Below, one piece after another: positions 1-6,412 of a stretch of 9,074 nt of DNA. Position 1 is the first letter of the stretch. Every line of letters starts with the position of its first letter. Origin of the DNA: Deltaproteobacteria bacterium (GTDB lineage Bacteria > Desulfobacterota > Desulfobacteria > Desulfobacterales > SURF-7). A program made the position numbers and the translations under genes. The DNA lies in contig JAFDJC010000135.1 in assembly GCA_019307665.1 (NCBI GenBank), positions 1-9,074 of the forward strand. Reading direction: 5' to 3'. Below the pieces are notes generated by a model. That model had not been told where the DNA came from, ran no database searches, and saw only the letters and a program-made list of their open reading frames with translations.

Positions 1-1
1 T

Positions 2-1315
2 CATCAGATGGGTGCATGCCTGGCACCATGTTGCCTGAATGTGGACCCGGAAAAATACAGAGAGATCGTTAATGAAGTTGTTCTTATTTTGAAAGGCAGA
101 ACTCCGGAACTGATTCAACAGGTTAAAGCCAAAATGAAGGTGGCAGCCGGTTCGCAGGATTTTGAAACGGCGGCAATGCATAGAGATAAGATGTATTACC
201 TGAAAAAAACGCTTGAAAAGCAGGTTTCGGTAACAACAGATTTTATAGACAGGGACGTACTCGCACTGGCCAGAACGGAAGAGATGTCTGTTATTACATT
301 ATTTGCAGTACGTGGCGGATATCTTCTGGGATCCCGGCATATTCATGTCAAGGAGACGCTATCGACGGATGAGGAGATAATGGGCACATTTATCCGGCAT
401 TATTACGACCGAATGCTTTTTATTCCCAAGGAAATACTTGTTAGTGCACTGCCGGATGATACTGCATTGATCGAAAACTGGTTAAAAAACATTAAAGGCC
501 AGAAAGTAAGTGTTAAGAATCCCAAAAGAGGAGAAAAGGCGCGCCTCCTGAGCATGGCATTTCAGAATGCGGAAAACAAATTGATGGAAACGGCCGCTTC
601 GGCGACGGCAGAAAAGGAATTATTAGAACGGATACAGAACAAGTTGAGGTTAAAGAATATTCCGGAAAGGATTGAATGCTTTGATAATTCCAACATTTCC
701 GGAACAGATGCTGTGGCCGGCATGGCTGTTTTTGTGAAGGGGCGGCCGGACAAGTCATCATATCGAAAGTTCAGTATCAGAACAGTTCGAAAACATGATG
801 ACTACGCTTATATGAAAGAAGTTTTAACAAGACGGTACGGCAATGCGTCATCAAGGCTTCCTTATCCGGATTTGTTGTTGATCGATGGTGGCAAAGGACA
901 TCTTAATATAGCGGTTTCCGTGCTAAAGAAATTGCAATTAACAGGAATGTTCGCGGTCGTCTCCATTGCAAAGAAAGATGAAACAAAAGGGGAAGGGGAA
1001 GATAAAATATACAAGCCTGTTCGCGTTAATCCGGTCAATTTCGGACAGGATAGGGATCTTCTTTTATTTCTTCAGCGCGTACGGGATGAAGCGCATCGTT
1101 TCGCAGTTTCTTATCATCGGCAACAGCGCAGAGCGACAGCCATGCATTCAAAACTCGATACAATTTCAGGGATCGGCAGAAAAAGAAAAGCGGCTATGCT
1201 GAAAAAATTCGGAAGCATAAAGAAAATCCGGGCAGCATCTATAGAAGAGATAAGTGCACTGCCCGGATTGAATCGAAAGGTCGCAGAGACCGTGAAGAAA
1301 ACACTGTCGGGATGA
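2..1315 (+). CDS. uvrC: UvrABC excinuclease subunit C, C-terminal part (5' end outside window)
   Basis: UvrC makes both incisions around a DNA lesion in nucleotide excision repair, acting with UvrB in the cytoplasm. About 437 codons are present, against roughly 600 in full-length UvrC. The gene is cut by the window edge: the ATG at position 8 is internal, since H-Q-M-G-A-C-L-A-P-C matches the Cys-rich end of the N-terminal GIY-YIG region. Counting that Met as 1, a UVR (UvrB-binding) helix pair lies at about 35-70. The RNase H-like nuclease domain follows with ECFDNSN (D226), LLIDGGKGH (D293) and RDEAH (H363), which fit the catalytic Asp-Asp-His set. Two C-terminal helix-hairpin-helix motifs (ISGIGRKRKAAML, ISALPGLNRKVAE) end the protein. 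It converges on mdh with only 5 bases between stops. The family call is secure. Confidence 0.97.
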   Translation, partial: HQMGACLAPCCLNVDPEKYREIVNEVVLILKGRTPELIQQVKAKMKVAAGSQDFETAAMHRDKMYYLKKTLEKQVSVTTDFIDRDVLALARTEEMSVITLFAVRGGYLLGSRHIHVKETLSTDEEIMGTFIRHYYDRMLFIPKEILVSALPDDTALIENWLKNIKGQKVSVKNPKRGEKARLLSMAFQNAENKLMETAASATAEKELLERIQNKLRLKNIPERIECFDNSNISGTDAVAGMAVFVKGRPDKSSYRKFSIRTVRKHDDYAYMKEVLTRRYGNASSRLPYPDLLLIDGGKGHLNIAVSVLKKLQLTGMFAVVSIAKKDETKGEGEDKIYKPVRVNPVNFGQDRDLLLFLQRVRDEAHRFAVSYHRQQRRATAMHSKLDTISGIGRKRKAAMLKKFGSIKKIRAASIEEISALPGLNRKVAETVKKTLSG

Positions 1316-1320
1316 GACCT

Positions 1321-2253
1321 TTACTGGTCCAAGTTTTTTAGAACGGTTTTAAGTTCCTGAACCGCATCCGCCGATTTTTGGAGTGCCGCTTTTTCATCGT
1401 CCGCAAGTGTAATCTCAATAATTTCTTCGACACCGTTGGCACCCAGCTTTACCGGAACACCGATGAAGAGTTCGTTAAAGCCGTATTCCCCCTGCAAATA
1501 TGCCGCACAGGGGAGGATCTTTTTCTTATCCTTCAGAATTGCTTCAGCCATTTCAACTGCGGCCGAAGCCGGTGCATAATATGCACTGGTCGTCAACAAA
1601 CCGACAATTTCAGCCCCTCCCTTTCGAGTTCTTTCAACAAGGGCATCAATTCTGTCCTGGGACATCAGTTCGGTGATCGGTATGCCGGCAACGGTTGAGT
1701 AGCGAGGCAGAGGAACCATGGTGTCACCATGTCCGCCCAGAACAAACGCATGCGTGTTTTCAACAGAAACATTTAATTCCATGGCGATAAACGCTCTAAA
1801 CCTGGCAGAGTCTAATACTCCCGCCATCCCTACAACTCTGTTTTGGGGAAATCCGCTGGCTTCATAGGCGACCTGGCACATGGCATCAAGTGGGTTGCTG
1901 ACGATTATCAGGATAGAATCCGGCGAAAGTTTCGTAACCTGCTCGGTGACATTTTTCATAATTCCGGCGTTGGTGCTGATAAGGTCATCTCGGCTCATGC
2001 CCGGTTTCCTGGGAATACCGGCGGTAATGATGACAATATCTGAGTTGGCGGAATCGTCGTAAGTGTTTGTTCCAATAATATGTGAATCATGCTTTTCAAT
2101 TGGCGCAGCCTCGGTGAGGTCGAGCGCCTTTCCCTGGGGAACGCCTTCGACAATATCGATCAAAACAACATCACACAGGTCTTTTTCTGCCAGCCGCTGG
2201 GCAGTCGTAGCCCCAACATTCCCGGCCCCAATAACAGTAACTTTTTTCTTCAT
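1321..2253 (-). CDS. mdh: Malate dehydrogenase, LDH-like type
   Basis: Converts malate and NAD+ to oxaloacetate and NADH in the cytoplasm (TCA cycle, forward or reductive). It has 310 residues, the usual length for LDH-like MDH. The Rossmann motif GAGNVG is at 9-14, with D33 placed to bind the NAD ribose. The substrate loop reads AGIPRKPGMSRDD: R82 stands where lactate dehydrogenases carry Gln, which points to malate rather than lactate. R88, N120, D148, R151 and the catalytic H175 (GGHGD) are all present. The ATG is preceded by AAGGAGA (minus strand, positions 2259-2265) at good spacing. The gene runs alone on the minus strand and has its own promoter at 2303-2330. Nothing in it looks damaged. 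Confidence 0.96.
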   Translation of the reverse strand: MKKKVTVIGAGNVGATTAQRLAEKDLCDVVLIDIVEGVPQGKALDLTEAAPIEKHDSHIIGTNTYDDSANSDIVIITAGIPRKPGMSRDDLISTNAGIMKNVTEQVTKLSPDSILIIVSNPLDAMCQVAYEASGFPQNRVVGMAGVLDSARFRAFIAMELNVSVENTHAFVLGGHGDTMVPLPRYSTVAGIPITELMSQDRIDALVERTRKGGAEIVGLLTTSAYYAPASAAVEMAEAILKDKKKILPCAAYLQGEYGFNELFIGVPVKLGANGVEEIIEITLADDEKAALQKSADAVQELKTVLKNLDQ

Positions 2254-2302
2254 GCTATTCTCCTTATTTAAATTCGGTAGTAGGCTCTAAATCAAGACCC
2301 AA

Positions 2303-2330
2303 AAAATAGCATAATTTTAATTTTTGTCAA
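2303..2330 (-). promoter_or_regulatory. Putative sigma70-type promoter of mdh
   Basis: On the minus strand there is a perfect -35 TTGACA (plus positions 2325-2330), a 16-base spacer, and a -10 TATTTT (2303-2308) preceded by TG plus one base, an extended -10 arrangement. Transcription would start near 2296, about 40 bases before the mdh ATG. Read by eye against the consensus. Confidence 0.6.
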
Positions 2331-2333
2331 CAG

Positions 2334-2369
2334 GTTTTGTGATTCAAATATTGACATTATTCACAAAAC
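2334..2369. promoter_or_regulatory. Inverted repeat between divergent promoters, candidate operator
   Basis: GTTTTGTGA (2334-2342) and TCACAAAAC (2361-2369) are perfect 9-bp inverted arms separated by 18 bases. The dyad spans the -35 box of the plus-strand promoter and lies just upstream of the -35 box of the mdh promoter. A protein bound here could control both directions. The inner ends TGTGA and TCACA resemble CRP half-sites, but the spacing is 18 rather than 6. Confidence 0.45.
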
Positions 2370-2379
2370 AGGGTAGATT
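2351..2379 (+). promoter_or_regulatory. Putative sigma70-type promoter of the TPR/GTPase block
   Basis: A perfect -35 TTGACA (2351-2356), a 17-base spacer and a -10 TAGATT (2374-2379, four of six consensus bases). The start point would be near 2386, about 55 bases before the chosen ATG at 2441. The promoter lies inside the longer possible reading frame that opens at a TTG at 2324, which argues against that earlier start. Confidence 0.6.
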
Positions 2380-2440
2380 ATTAATCAAATTAATTCGGGT
2401 TGATATAGAATTTCTATCCTCGCTTAGGAATGGGGTATCC

Positions 2441-3376
2441 ATGAATATAAAACAGCAGATACAATCTCTCTTACAGGAAGCCGAACTCTACCGTACGCAG
2501 GGGTTACTGGTTGAAGCGAAAGGTAAATACAAAGATGCTGTGGGAGTGATTCAGAAGAACGATCAGATCAAGAACAGACAAAACATTATTGATGGTATCA
2601 ACAAAAAGATTAAAGCGGTGGAAAGCGATCTGGATGCCTTTTTAAACGCTCCCATGACAGTCGAGGTTCCTGAACATGTCCAGGATCTCATTAAAAAACA
2701 GTTTGCCTTTGCACATGATAAAGATGAAGATGCCGCTGCGCTTGGGGGGGCGCTTGCACTCGCCAAGTTCGGGCAGTATGATCGGGCGATAAAAGAGTTT
2801 AAGGAATTACTGGGCAAAGATGCTGTCCGGGTTGAAGCCGCAAAGAATATTATACGGTGTCATGCCACTCTGGAATCACTAGAGGATGCCATTGCAGATT
2901 ATGAAGAATGGTTTAAAAACAATATTTTTAACGCTGCTCAAATCAAAAATATTCGTGTTTTTCTTGAGACTCTTTTGGAGAAGAAGGGGGTCGAGCACAA
3001 CCTTTCACGCATTGAAGAATCGGCCGCTGTGACCACGGAAAGTGTTCCAGGAGCAGACGCAAAAGAGGAAGAAGACGAAGAATTTATTGATATAAGCGCT
3101 TTGACAATCACCTTCGAAGACGGTCCCCGAAAAGGCGAAACGATAGAATTTGATGTAAACTTCCAATCGCAGAATGTTATTAGCTTATTATTTTCGAGGA
3201 CTGAAAAAAAACTGGTCGAAAGCTTTACTATTGGACTCAAACTGAACCAGGTTCAGTTTATTTCACCTATTGCTATTTTTGCGGGATCCGGAATTGTAAC
3301 CGAAAAAACAGAGATTAGCTCCGGTCCCCGGCAGGGTGATTATAGCTTGGATATAAAAATAGAGAGCGCAGGTTGA
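2441..3376 (+). CDS. TPR-like cytoplasmic protein with unrecognised beta-rich C-terminal domain
   Basis: Function unknown; probably a scaffold or adaptor. The 311-residue product has no signal peptide or membrane segment. Residues 1-65 form a helical TPR/MIT-like unit (LLQEAELYRTQGLLVEAKGKY). Residues 86-170 hold further TPR-like helix pairs (ALAKFGQYDRAIKEFKELLG). A strongly acidic linker (E199-E204) then leads to a 100-residue, apparently beta-rich region that I do not recognise. That region carries a short motif twice, GPRKGE at 218-223 and GPRQGD at 295-300. The first copy recalls the opening of FHA domains, but the later FHA residues (GR, SxxH) are missing. The ATG at 2441 has purine-rich sequence upstream (AGGAA at 2426-2430, GGGG at 2432-2435). 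An in-frame TTG at 2324 would add 39 residues but is upstream of the promoter. It is the first gene of the block with the MglA-type GTPase. Confidence 0.8.
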   Translation: MNIKQQIQSLLQEAELYRTQGLLVEAKGKYKDAVGVIQKNDQIKNRQNIIDGINKKIKAVESDLDAFLNAPMTVEVPEHVQDLIKKQFAFAHDKDEDAAALGGALALAKFGQYDRAIKEFKELLGKDAVRVEAAKNIIRCHATLESLEDAIADYEEWFKNNIFNAAQIKNIRVFLETLLEKKGVEHNLSRIEESAAVTTESVPGADAKEEEDEEFIDISALTITFEDGPRKGETIEFDVNFQSQNVISLLFSRTEKKLVESFTIGLKLNQVQFISPIAIFAGSGIVTEKTEISSGPRQGDYSLDIKIESAG

Positions 3377-3445
3377 TTATCGGGCTGTTTTTGATCGTGT
3401 GAGTCGCTATACATCAGAGTGGTGATGGTTGCGATGGCCGATTAA

Positions 3446-3482
3446 AATTGTTGAGCCGACGGAGAGATATTCGGCAACAATT
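3446..3482 (+). promoter_or_regulatory. Imperfect hairpin in the leader of the MglA-like gene
   Basis: AATTGTTG (3446-3453) pairs with CAACAATT (3475-3482). After a 2-base bulge, CCGA (3456-3459) pairs with TCGG (3471-3474). That gives a 12-bp stem with an 11-base loop. An unbroken run of eight T follows at 3494-3501, 11 bases after the stem, which is too far for a classical terminator. It could be a partial terminator of the upstream gene, an attenuator or a protein-binding dyad. Confidence 0.35.
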
Positions 3483-3517
3483 GCTGAAGCATCTTTTTTT
3501 TGTGTGGAGAGAAATTA

Positions 3518-4132
3518 ATGGCTATTTTTAATTTGCAGAAGCGAGAAATTGAATGTAAAGTAGTGTATTACGGGCCTGGAAGATGCGGAAAAACGACAAA
3601 TCTTGAATATATCTATAAGTCATATAAAAAACAAATCACCGGAGATTTGGTTTCCGTCAACACGGAAGGGGATCGGACTTTGTATTTTGATTTTCTACCG
3701 ATGGGGCTTGGAAAGATCAAGGGGTGTGATGTTCGCGTACAATTATACACGGTCCCCGGTCAGGTACAATATCGTTCTACACGGAAACTGGTCCTCATGG
3801 GGGTGGATGCAGTTGTATTTGTCGCGGATTCCCTTGCAGTAAGGCGCGAAAAGAATATGCTTTCTCTGAAAGATCTCCAGGAAAATCTGCGTGATTACAA
3901 TCTCAGTATATTTCAGGTTCCCATAGTGATGCAGTATAATAAACGCGATCTCGCAGACCAGGGACTTCCCACCATGTCCGTTGAACAGATGGGGAAGGAT
4001 TTAAACCGGCAGCTTAAAGCGCCAGAGTATGAAGCCAGCGCTCTTTCCGGTCCGGGTGTCGGCCCGACCTTAAAGGAGTGTTTAAAATTAACTTTACAGT
4101 CTTTGCAGAAACAGACGAAATGGGCACAATAG
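3518..4132 (+). CDS. MglA-family small Ras-like GTPase
   Basis: A cytoplasmic GTP-driven switch of the MglA family, whose characterised member in Myxococcus sets front-rear polarity in motile cells. At 204 residues it is close to the usual 195. The P-loop GPGRCGKT is at 19-26. Switch I has R53 and T54 (GDRTLYFDF). Switch II reads T78-V-P-G-Q82, with Thr in place of the usual Asp, a hallmark of MglA. The base-recognition motif NKRD is at 131-134 and SA at 164-165. R53 and Q82, the residues MglA uses for GTP hydrolysis, are kept, so an active GTPase is likely. The ATG at 3518 is preceded by GGAGAG (3506-3511) with 6 bases between; a TTG start at 3500 would lie upstream of that site. No MglB/Roadblock gene is in the window. 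The next gene follows after 9 bases. These GTPases have paralogues, so the symbol mglA is withheld. Confidence 0.92.
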   Translation: MAIFNLQKREIECKVVYYGPGRCGKTTNLEYIYKSYKKQITGDLVSVNTEGDRTLYFDFLPMGLGKIKGCDVRVQLYTVPGQVQYRSTRKLVLMGVDAVVFVADSLAVRREKNMLSLKDLQENLRDYNLSIFQVPIVMQYNKRDLADQGLPTMSVEQMGKDLNRQLKAPEYEASALSGPGVGPTLKECLKLTLQSLQKQTKWAQ

Positions 4133-4141
4133 ACAACAGAT

Positions 4142-5314
4142 ATGAGCAGTAAAACAAGTCTTTCAGGCAGTCTTGAATTTTTAGGTTTTGTGGATTTATT
4201 ACAACTACTCGGTTCGAACGGAAGCTCAGGTGTTCTCCGTCTTCAAAGTAAATATGCCCCTGTTCCCGGCGTTGTTTATTTTTCCAACGGCAATCCCATT
4301 GATGCTGCAAACGCATCCAAGAAGGGACTTGAAGCACTTTTTTCGTTCTTTGGCTGGGCAGAAGGTGAATTTAATTTCAACAAGGATACCATTGAGCGCA
4401 AAAAAATTATTAAAAACAGCCGAATGGAGGTAATTTTAGATGGATTAAAAAAGCTGGATGATGGTATTGTTGAAAAGCTTGGTCCGGAGACCCTTGTCAA
4501 GACGGTCACTGATAAATCCGGTGGATCTTCACTCCCCCTTATTAAAGGCCCTCTTATCGATTATAATTATGTGGTCGACGAGGAGGAATTCTATGAAGGA
4601 TCTAAAATAGTAGAGGAAGGAAAACACGGAAATTGGATCTGGGTGATATTGGACGGTATGGTCGATATTGTCAAAGAAACGCCGGATGGCCCATTTACAG
4701 TTGTAAAAATCGGTGCGGGTGCTTTTATTGGGGGAATGGCTTCATTTTTACTCGATGGCCATGTTCGAAGTGCTTCAGCGGTTGCCGCCGGTAAGGTTCA
4801 ACTGGGGGTGCTTGATTCACAGCGTATCGCCAGTGAATATGCGCGAATGTCTTCCAGCCTCAAAGATCTTTTGAGAACGCTGGACAACAGGTTAACCCTT
4901 GTCACGAACAGTATTGTGGATATTCATCTGAAAAAGGACCGGCTGAGTGAATTTGTCAACGAGAAAAAGCAGATTATAAAACAGGGGGCCAAAGAAGAAA
5001 GGTTATTTGAAATTACAGACGGGAACGCGTATCTTGTTCGTACTACGGATAACGAACAGATAGCCCTGGCTGAGCTCGGTCCAGGTGATTATTACGGCCA
5101 TTTTCCTTTTCTTGATTTGGGGCATGAGCCATATTCGGCTTCGGTCTATGGAACAGAAAATATTGAAGTGCGTGAATTAGATGTTGAAAGTATCCAGAAA
5201 GAATATGAGAAACTTTCATCCACTTTCAGGAACATCATTGAGAATATTACGACCAGCATATCTGTCACTACAATGCTTGCATGTGAACAGAAAAAAAAGA
5301 ATAAGAAAAAATAG
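4142..5314 (+). CDS. DUF4388 (PATAN) protein with two degenerate cyclic-nucleotide-binding folds
   Basis: Likely a signalling adaptor; exact role unknown. Of 390 residues, 7-80 match DUF4388/PATAN (SGSLEFLGFVDLLQLLG, then VVYFSNGNPIDA and ALFSFFGWAEGEFNF). Two CRP-like beta-roll domains follow, about 140-250 and 262-365. In the first, the phosphate-binding cassette reads IGGMASFLLDGHVRSASA: the Arg (R209) is kept, but the Glu that normally holds the ribose is Gly. In the second, YGHFPFLDLGHEPYSAS, both Glu and Arg are lost. Binding of cAMP or cGMP is therefore doubtful, at least in the second. There is no helix-turn-helix after the folds, so it is not a CRP-type transcription factor. The tail is very lysine-rich (KKKNKKK). 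It starts 9 bases after the GTPase gene without a clear Shine-Dalgarno, which suggests translational coupling and joint function. Confidence 0.85.
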   Translation: MSSKTSLSGSLEFLGFVDLLQLLGSNGSSGVLRLQSKYAPVPGVVYFSNGNPIDAANASKKGLEALFSFFGWAEGEFNFNKDTIERKKIIKNSRMEVILDGLKKLDDGIVEKLGPETLVKTVTDKSGGSSLPLIKGPLIDYNYVVDEEEFYEGSKIVEEGKHGNWIWVILDGMVDIVKETPDGPFTVVKIGAGAFIGGMASFLLDGHVRSASAVAAGKVQLGVLDSQRIASEYARMSSSLKDLLRTLDNRLTLVTNSIVDIHLKKDRLSEFVNEKKQIIKQGAKEERLFEITDGNAYLVRTTDNEQIALAELGPGDYYGHFPFLDLGHEPYSASVYGTENIEVRELDVESIQKEYEKLSSTFRNIIENITTSISVTTMLACEQKKKNKKK

Positions 5315-5367
5315 TTGCTGGAATTGGCAGCGTGTTTGTTGATAGAAATTGTGAATAAAAGGAGTCC

Positions 5368-5718
5368 GTGAAAGGTATGAATGAGAATAAAAGAGGAGCC
5401 ATCCGTATAAATTCACTCAACCTGTCGTATATTGGTATTGATGAAAATAATGAAATTGTGAAGCAGGCGATAGGTAGAACTTTAAATATTTCTGAAAGCG
5501 GAATCCTGCTGGAAACACATTTCCCAATCGATACGGGGCAAATTGTTTCAATCACCCTGGCGCTTGAAGACGATTTGATCAACATGAGAGGTGAAGTCGT
5601 TTATTCAAGAGCAGGAAATGAAGAAAAATTTGAAACCGGGGTTAAGTTTTTCGAAATGGTTGATGAATCGCAGCAAACCTTAAAAAAGTATATTCAAGAT
5701 TTTAAACATCAAGCCTAA
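5368..5718 (+). CDS. PilZ domain protein, probable c-di-GMP receptor
   Basis: A single-domain PilZ protein of 116 residues, about the minimum length for the fold. Both c-di-GMP-binding motifs are present: R9xxxR13 (KRGAIR) near the N-terminus and N40xSxxG45 (NISESG). The rest is beta-barrel sequence ending in a short helix. By family knowledge such proteins bind c-di-GMP and pass the signal to a partner, often in motility, adhesion or polysaccharide export. It lies 53 bases after the DUF4388 gene with no terminator seen, so it probably belongs to the same transcript. The start is uncertain: AAAAGGAG (5357-5364) is 3 bases before the GTG at 5368 and 12 bases before the in-frame ATG at 5377. 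The GTG is listed, but ATG is nearly as likely and would remove three residues. Confidence 0.88.
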   Translation: MKGMNENKRGAIRINSLNLSYIGIDENNEIVKQAIGRTLNISESGILLETHFPIDTGQIVSITLALEDDLINMRGEVVYSRAGNEEKFETGVKFFEMVDESQQTLKKYIQDFKHQA

Positions 5719-5787
5719 ATGATTCGCAGATGTTTATTTTACGTCCACTGGCCCTCTATTACCACCTCATAAAAACAAGGCTCCCTG

Positions 5788-5816
5788 TTTACGTTAATGT
5801 ATTAATTCCAAATAAT
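5788..5816 (+). promoter_or_regulatory. Putative promoter of the metallophosphoesterase gene
   Basis: TTTACG (5788-5793), a 17-base spacer and AATAAT (5811-5816, five of six -10 bases) lie in the 155-base gap after the PilZ gene. Transcription would start near 5823, about 50 bases before the ATG. The -35 box is only a four-of-six match. The rest of the gap holds no gene or clear terminator. Confidence 0.4.
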
Positions 5817-5873
5817 AAATGTTGAATACGGCAAAATAAGATGCAGATAAATTGTTGCCGGGAAAGCTAGAGT

Positions 5874-6353
5874 ATGAAAATTGGCGTCATTTCTGACACG
5901 CATATGTCACAGCCTTTCGATTCACTTAATCGTTTGATGGAGAGTGTGTTCGCGGATGTTTCAATGGTGCTGCATGCGGGTGATCTGACCAGTCTGGATA
6001 TACTCGAGGTTTTTTCAGGTAAAAAAGTTATTTCTGTTCGTGGGAATATGGATTATTATGATGTTTCCCAAAATTTGCCCGACAAAAGAGTCATCGAGGT
6101 AGAAGGATATCGAATCGGGTTGACCCATGGATGGGGGGCTCGAAATGGTGTTGAAGATCGGATAAAAGAAGTTTTTCAGAATGTTCAGGCCATCGTATAC
6201 GGTCATACCCACACGCCTGCAAATCACATTAATGATGGGATCCTTTTTTTTAATCCCGGCGCGTTTCCCGGCACTATTTCTGCCGGGCAGAAACGATCCG
6301 TCGGTTTGCTGACAATCGATAACGGCATAAAAGGAACTATCATTAGTGTTTGA
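5874..6353 (+). CDS. YfcE/MJ0936-family metallophosphoesterase
   Basis: A small calcineurin-like phosphodiesterase, 159 residues, cytoplasmic. All metal ligands are visible: D8 and H10 (SDTH), D37 (HAGD), N58 (RGNMD), H85 (THG), and H111 with H113 (GHTH). NPG at 127-129 is also typical of the family. Characterised members hydrolyse model phosphodiesters with Mn2+ or Ni2+, but the physiological substrate is generally unknown. GGGAAAG (5860-5866) lies 7 bases before the ATG. A 155-base gap with a possible promoter separates it from the PilZ gene. A link to second-messenger breakdown is therefore only a guess from proximity. The domain call is firm; the substrate is not known. Confidence 0.92.
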   Translation: MKIGVISDTHMSQPFDSLNRLMESVFADVSMVLHAGDLTSLDILEVFSGKKVISVRGNMDYYDVSQNLPDKRVIEVEGYRIGLTHGWGARNGVEDRIKEVFQNVQAIVYGHTHTPANHINDGILFFNPGAFPGTISAGQKRSVGLLTIDNGIKGTIISV

Positions 6354-6372
6354 GACAGGTTCATCTTAAACG

Positions 6373-6397
6373 GCCTGTGAATGACAGGCTTTTATTT
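6373..6397 (+). terminator. Hairpin with T-rich tail just before purC (terminator or attenuator)
   Basis: GCCTGT (6373-6378) and ACAGGC (6384-6389) form a perfect 6-bp stem with a 5-base loop, followed at once by TTTTATTT (6390-6397). This fits a short intrinsic terminator after the metallophosphoesterase gene. The tail ends 3 bases before the purC ribosome binding site, which leaves no room for a promoter after it. Control of purC by read-through is therefore possible. Confidence 0.5.
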
Positions 6398-6412
6398 GCA
6401 AAGGAATATATC

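Noticed and set aside
513..761. Antisense open frames within uvrC and similar frames across other genes
   Set aside because: They mirror well-conserved coding sequence, have no family-like sequence and no ribosome binding site.
2338..2365. CRP-type site, TGTGA ... TCACA
   Set aside because: The half-sites are 18 bases apart instead of 6, so it is kept only as a generic inverted repeat.
2324..2440. TTG start that would extend the TPR-like protein by 39 residues
   Set aside because: The promoter at 2351-2379 lies inside the extension, and the ATG at 2441 has purine-rich sequence upstream.
3500..3517. TTG start for the MglA-like GTPase
   Set aside because: It lies before the GGAGAG that serves the ATG at 3518, and starting at 3518 aligns the motif numbering with known MglA (K25, R53, T78, Q82).
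5770..5793. Hairpin in the PilZ-phosphoesterase gap (AAACA ... TGTTT)
   Set aside because: Five pairs plus a mismatch and no T run on the plus strand; too weak to call a terminator.
5874..6353. Metallophosphoesterase as a c-di-GMP-degrading partner of the PilZ protein
   Set aside because: Only proximity supports it; a 155-base gap with its own possible promoter separates them, and c-di-GMP breakdown is typical of EAL and HD-GYP domains, not this family.
6350..6412. TTG start for purC
   Set aside because: It overlaps the preceding stop and includes the hairpin; the ATG at 6413 has AAGGA at proper spacing and gives the usual family length.
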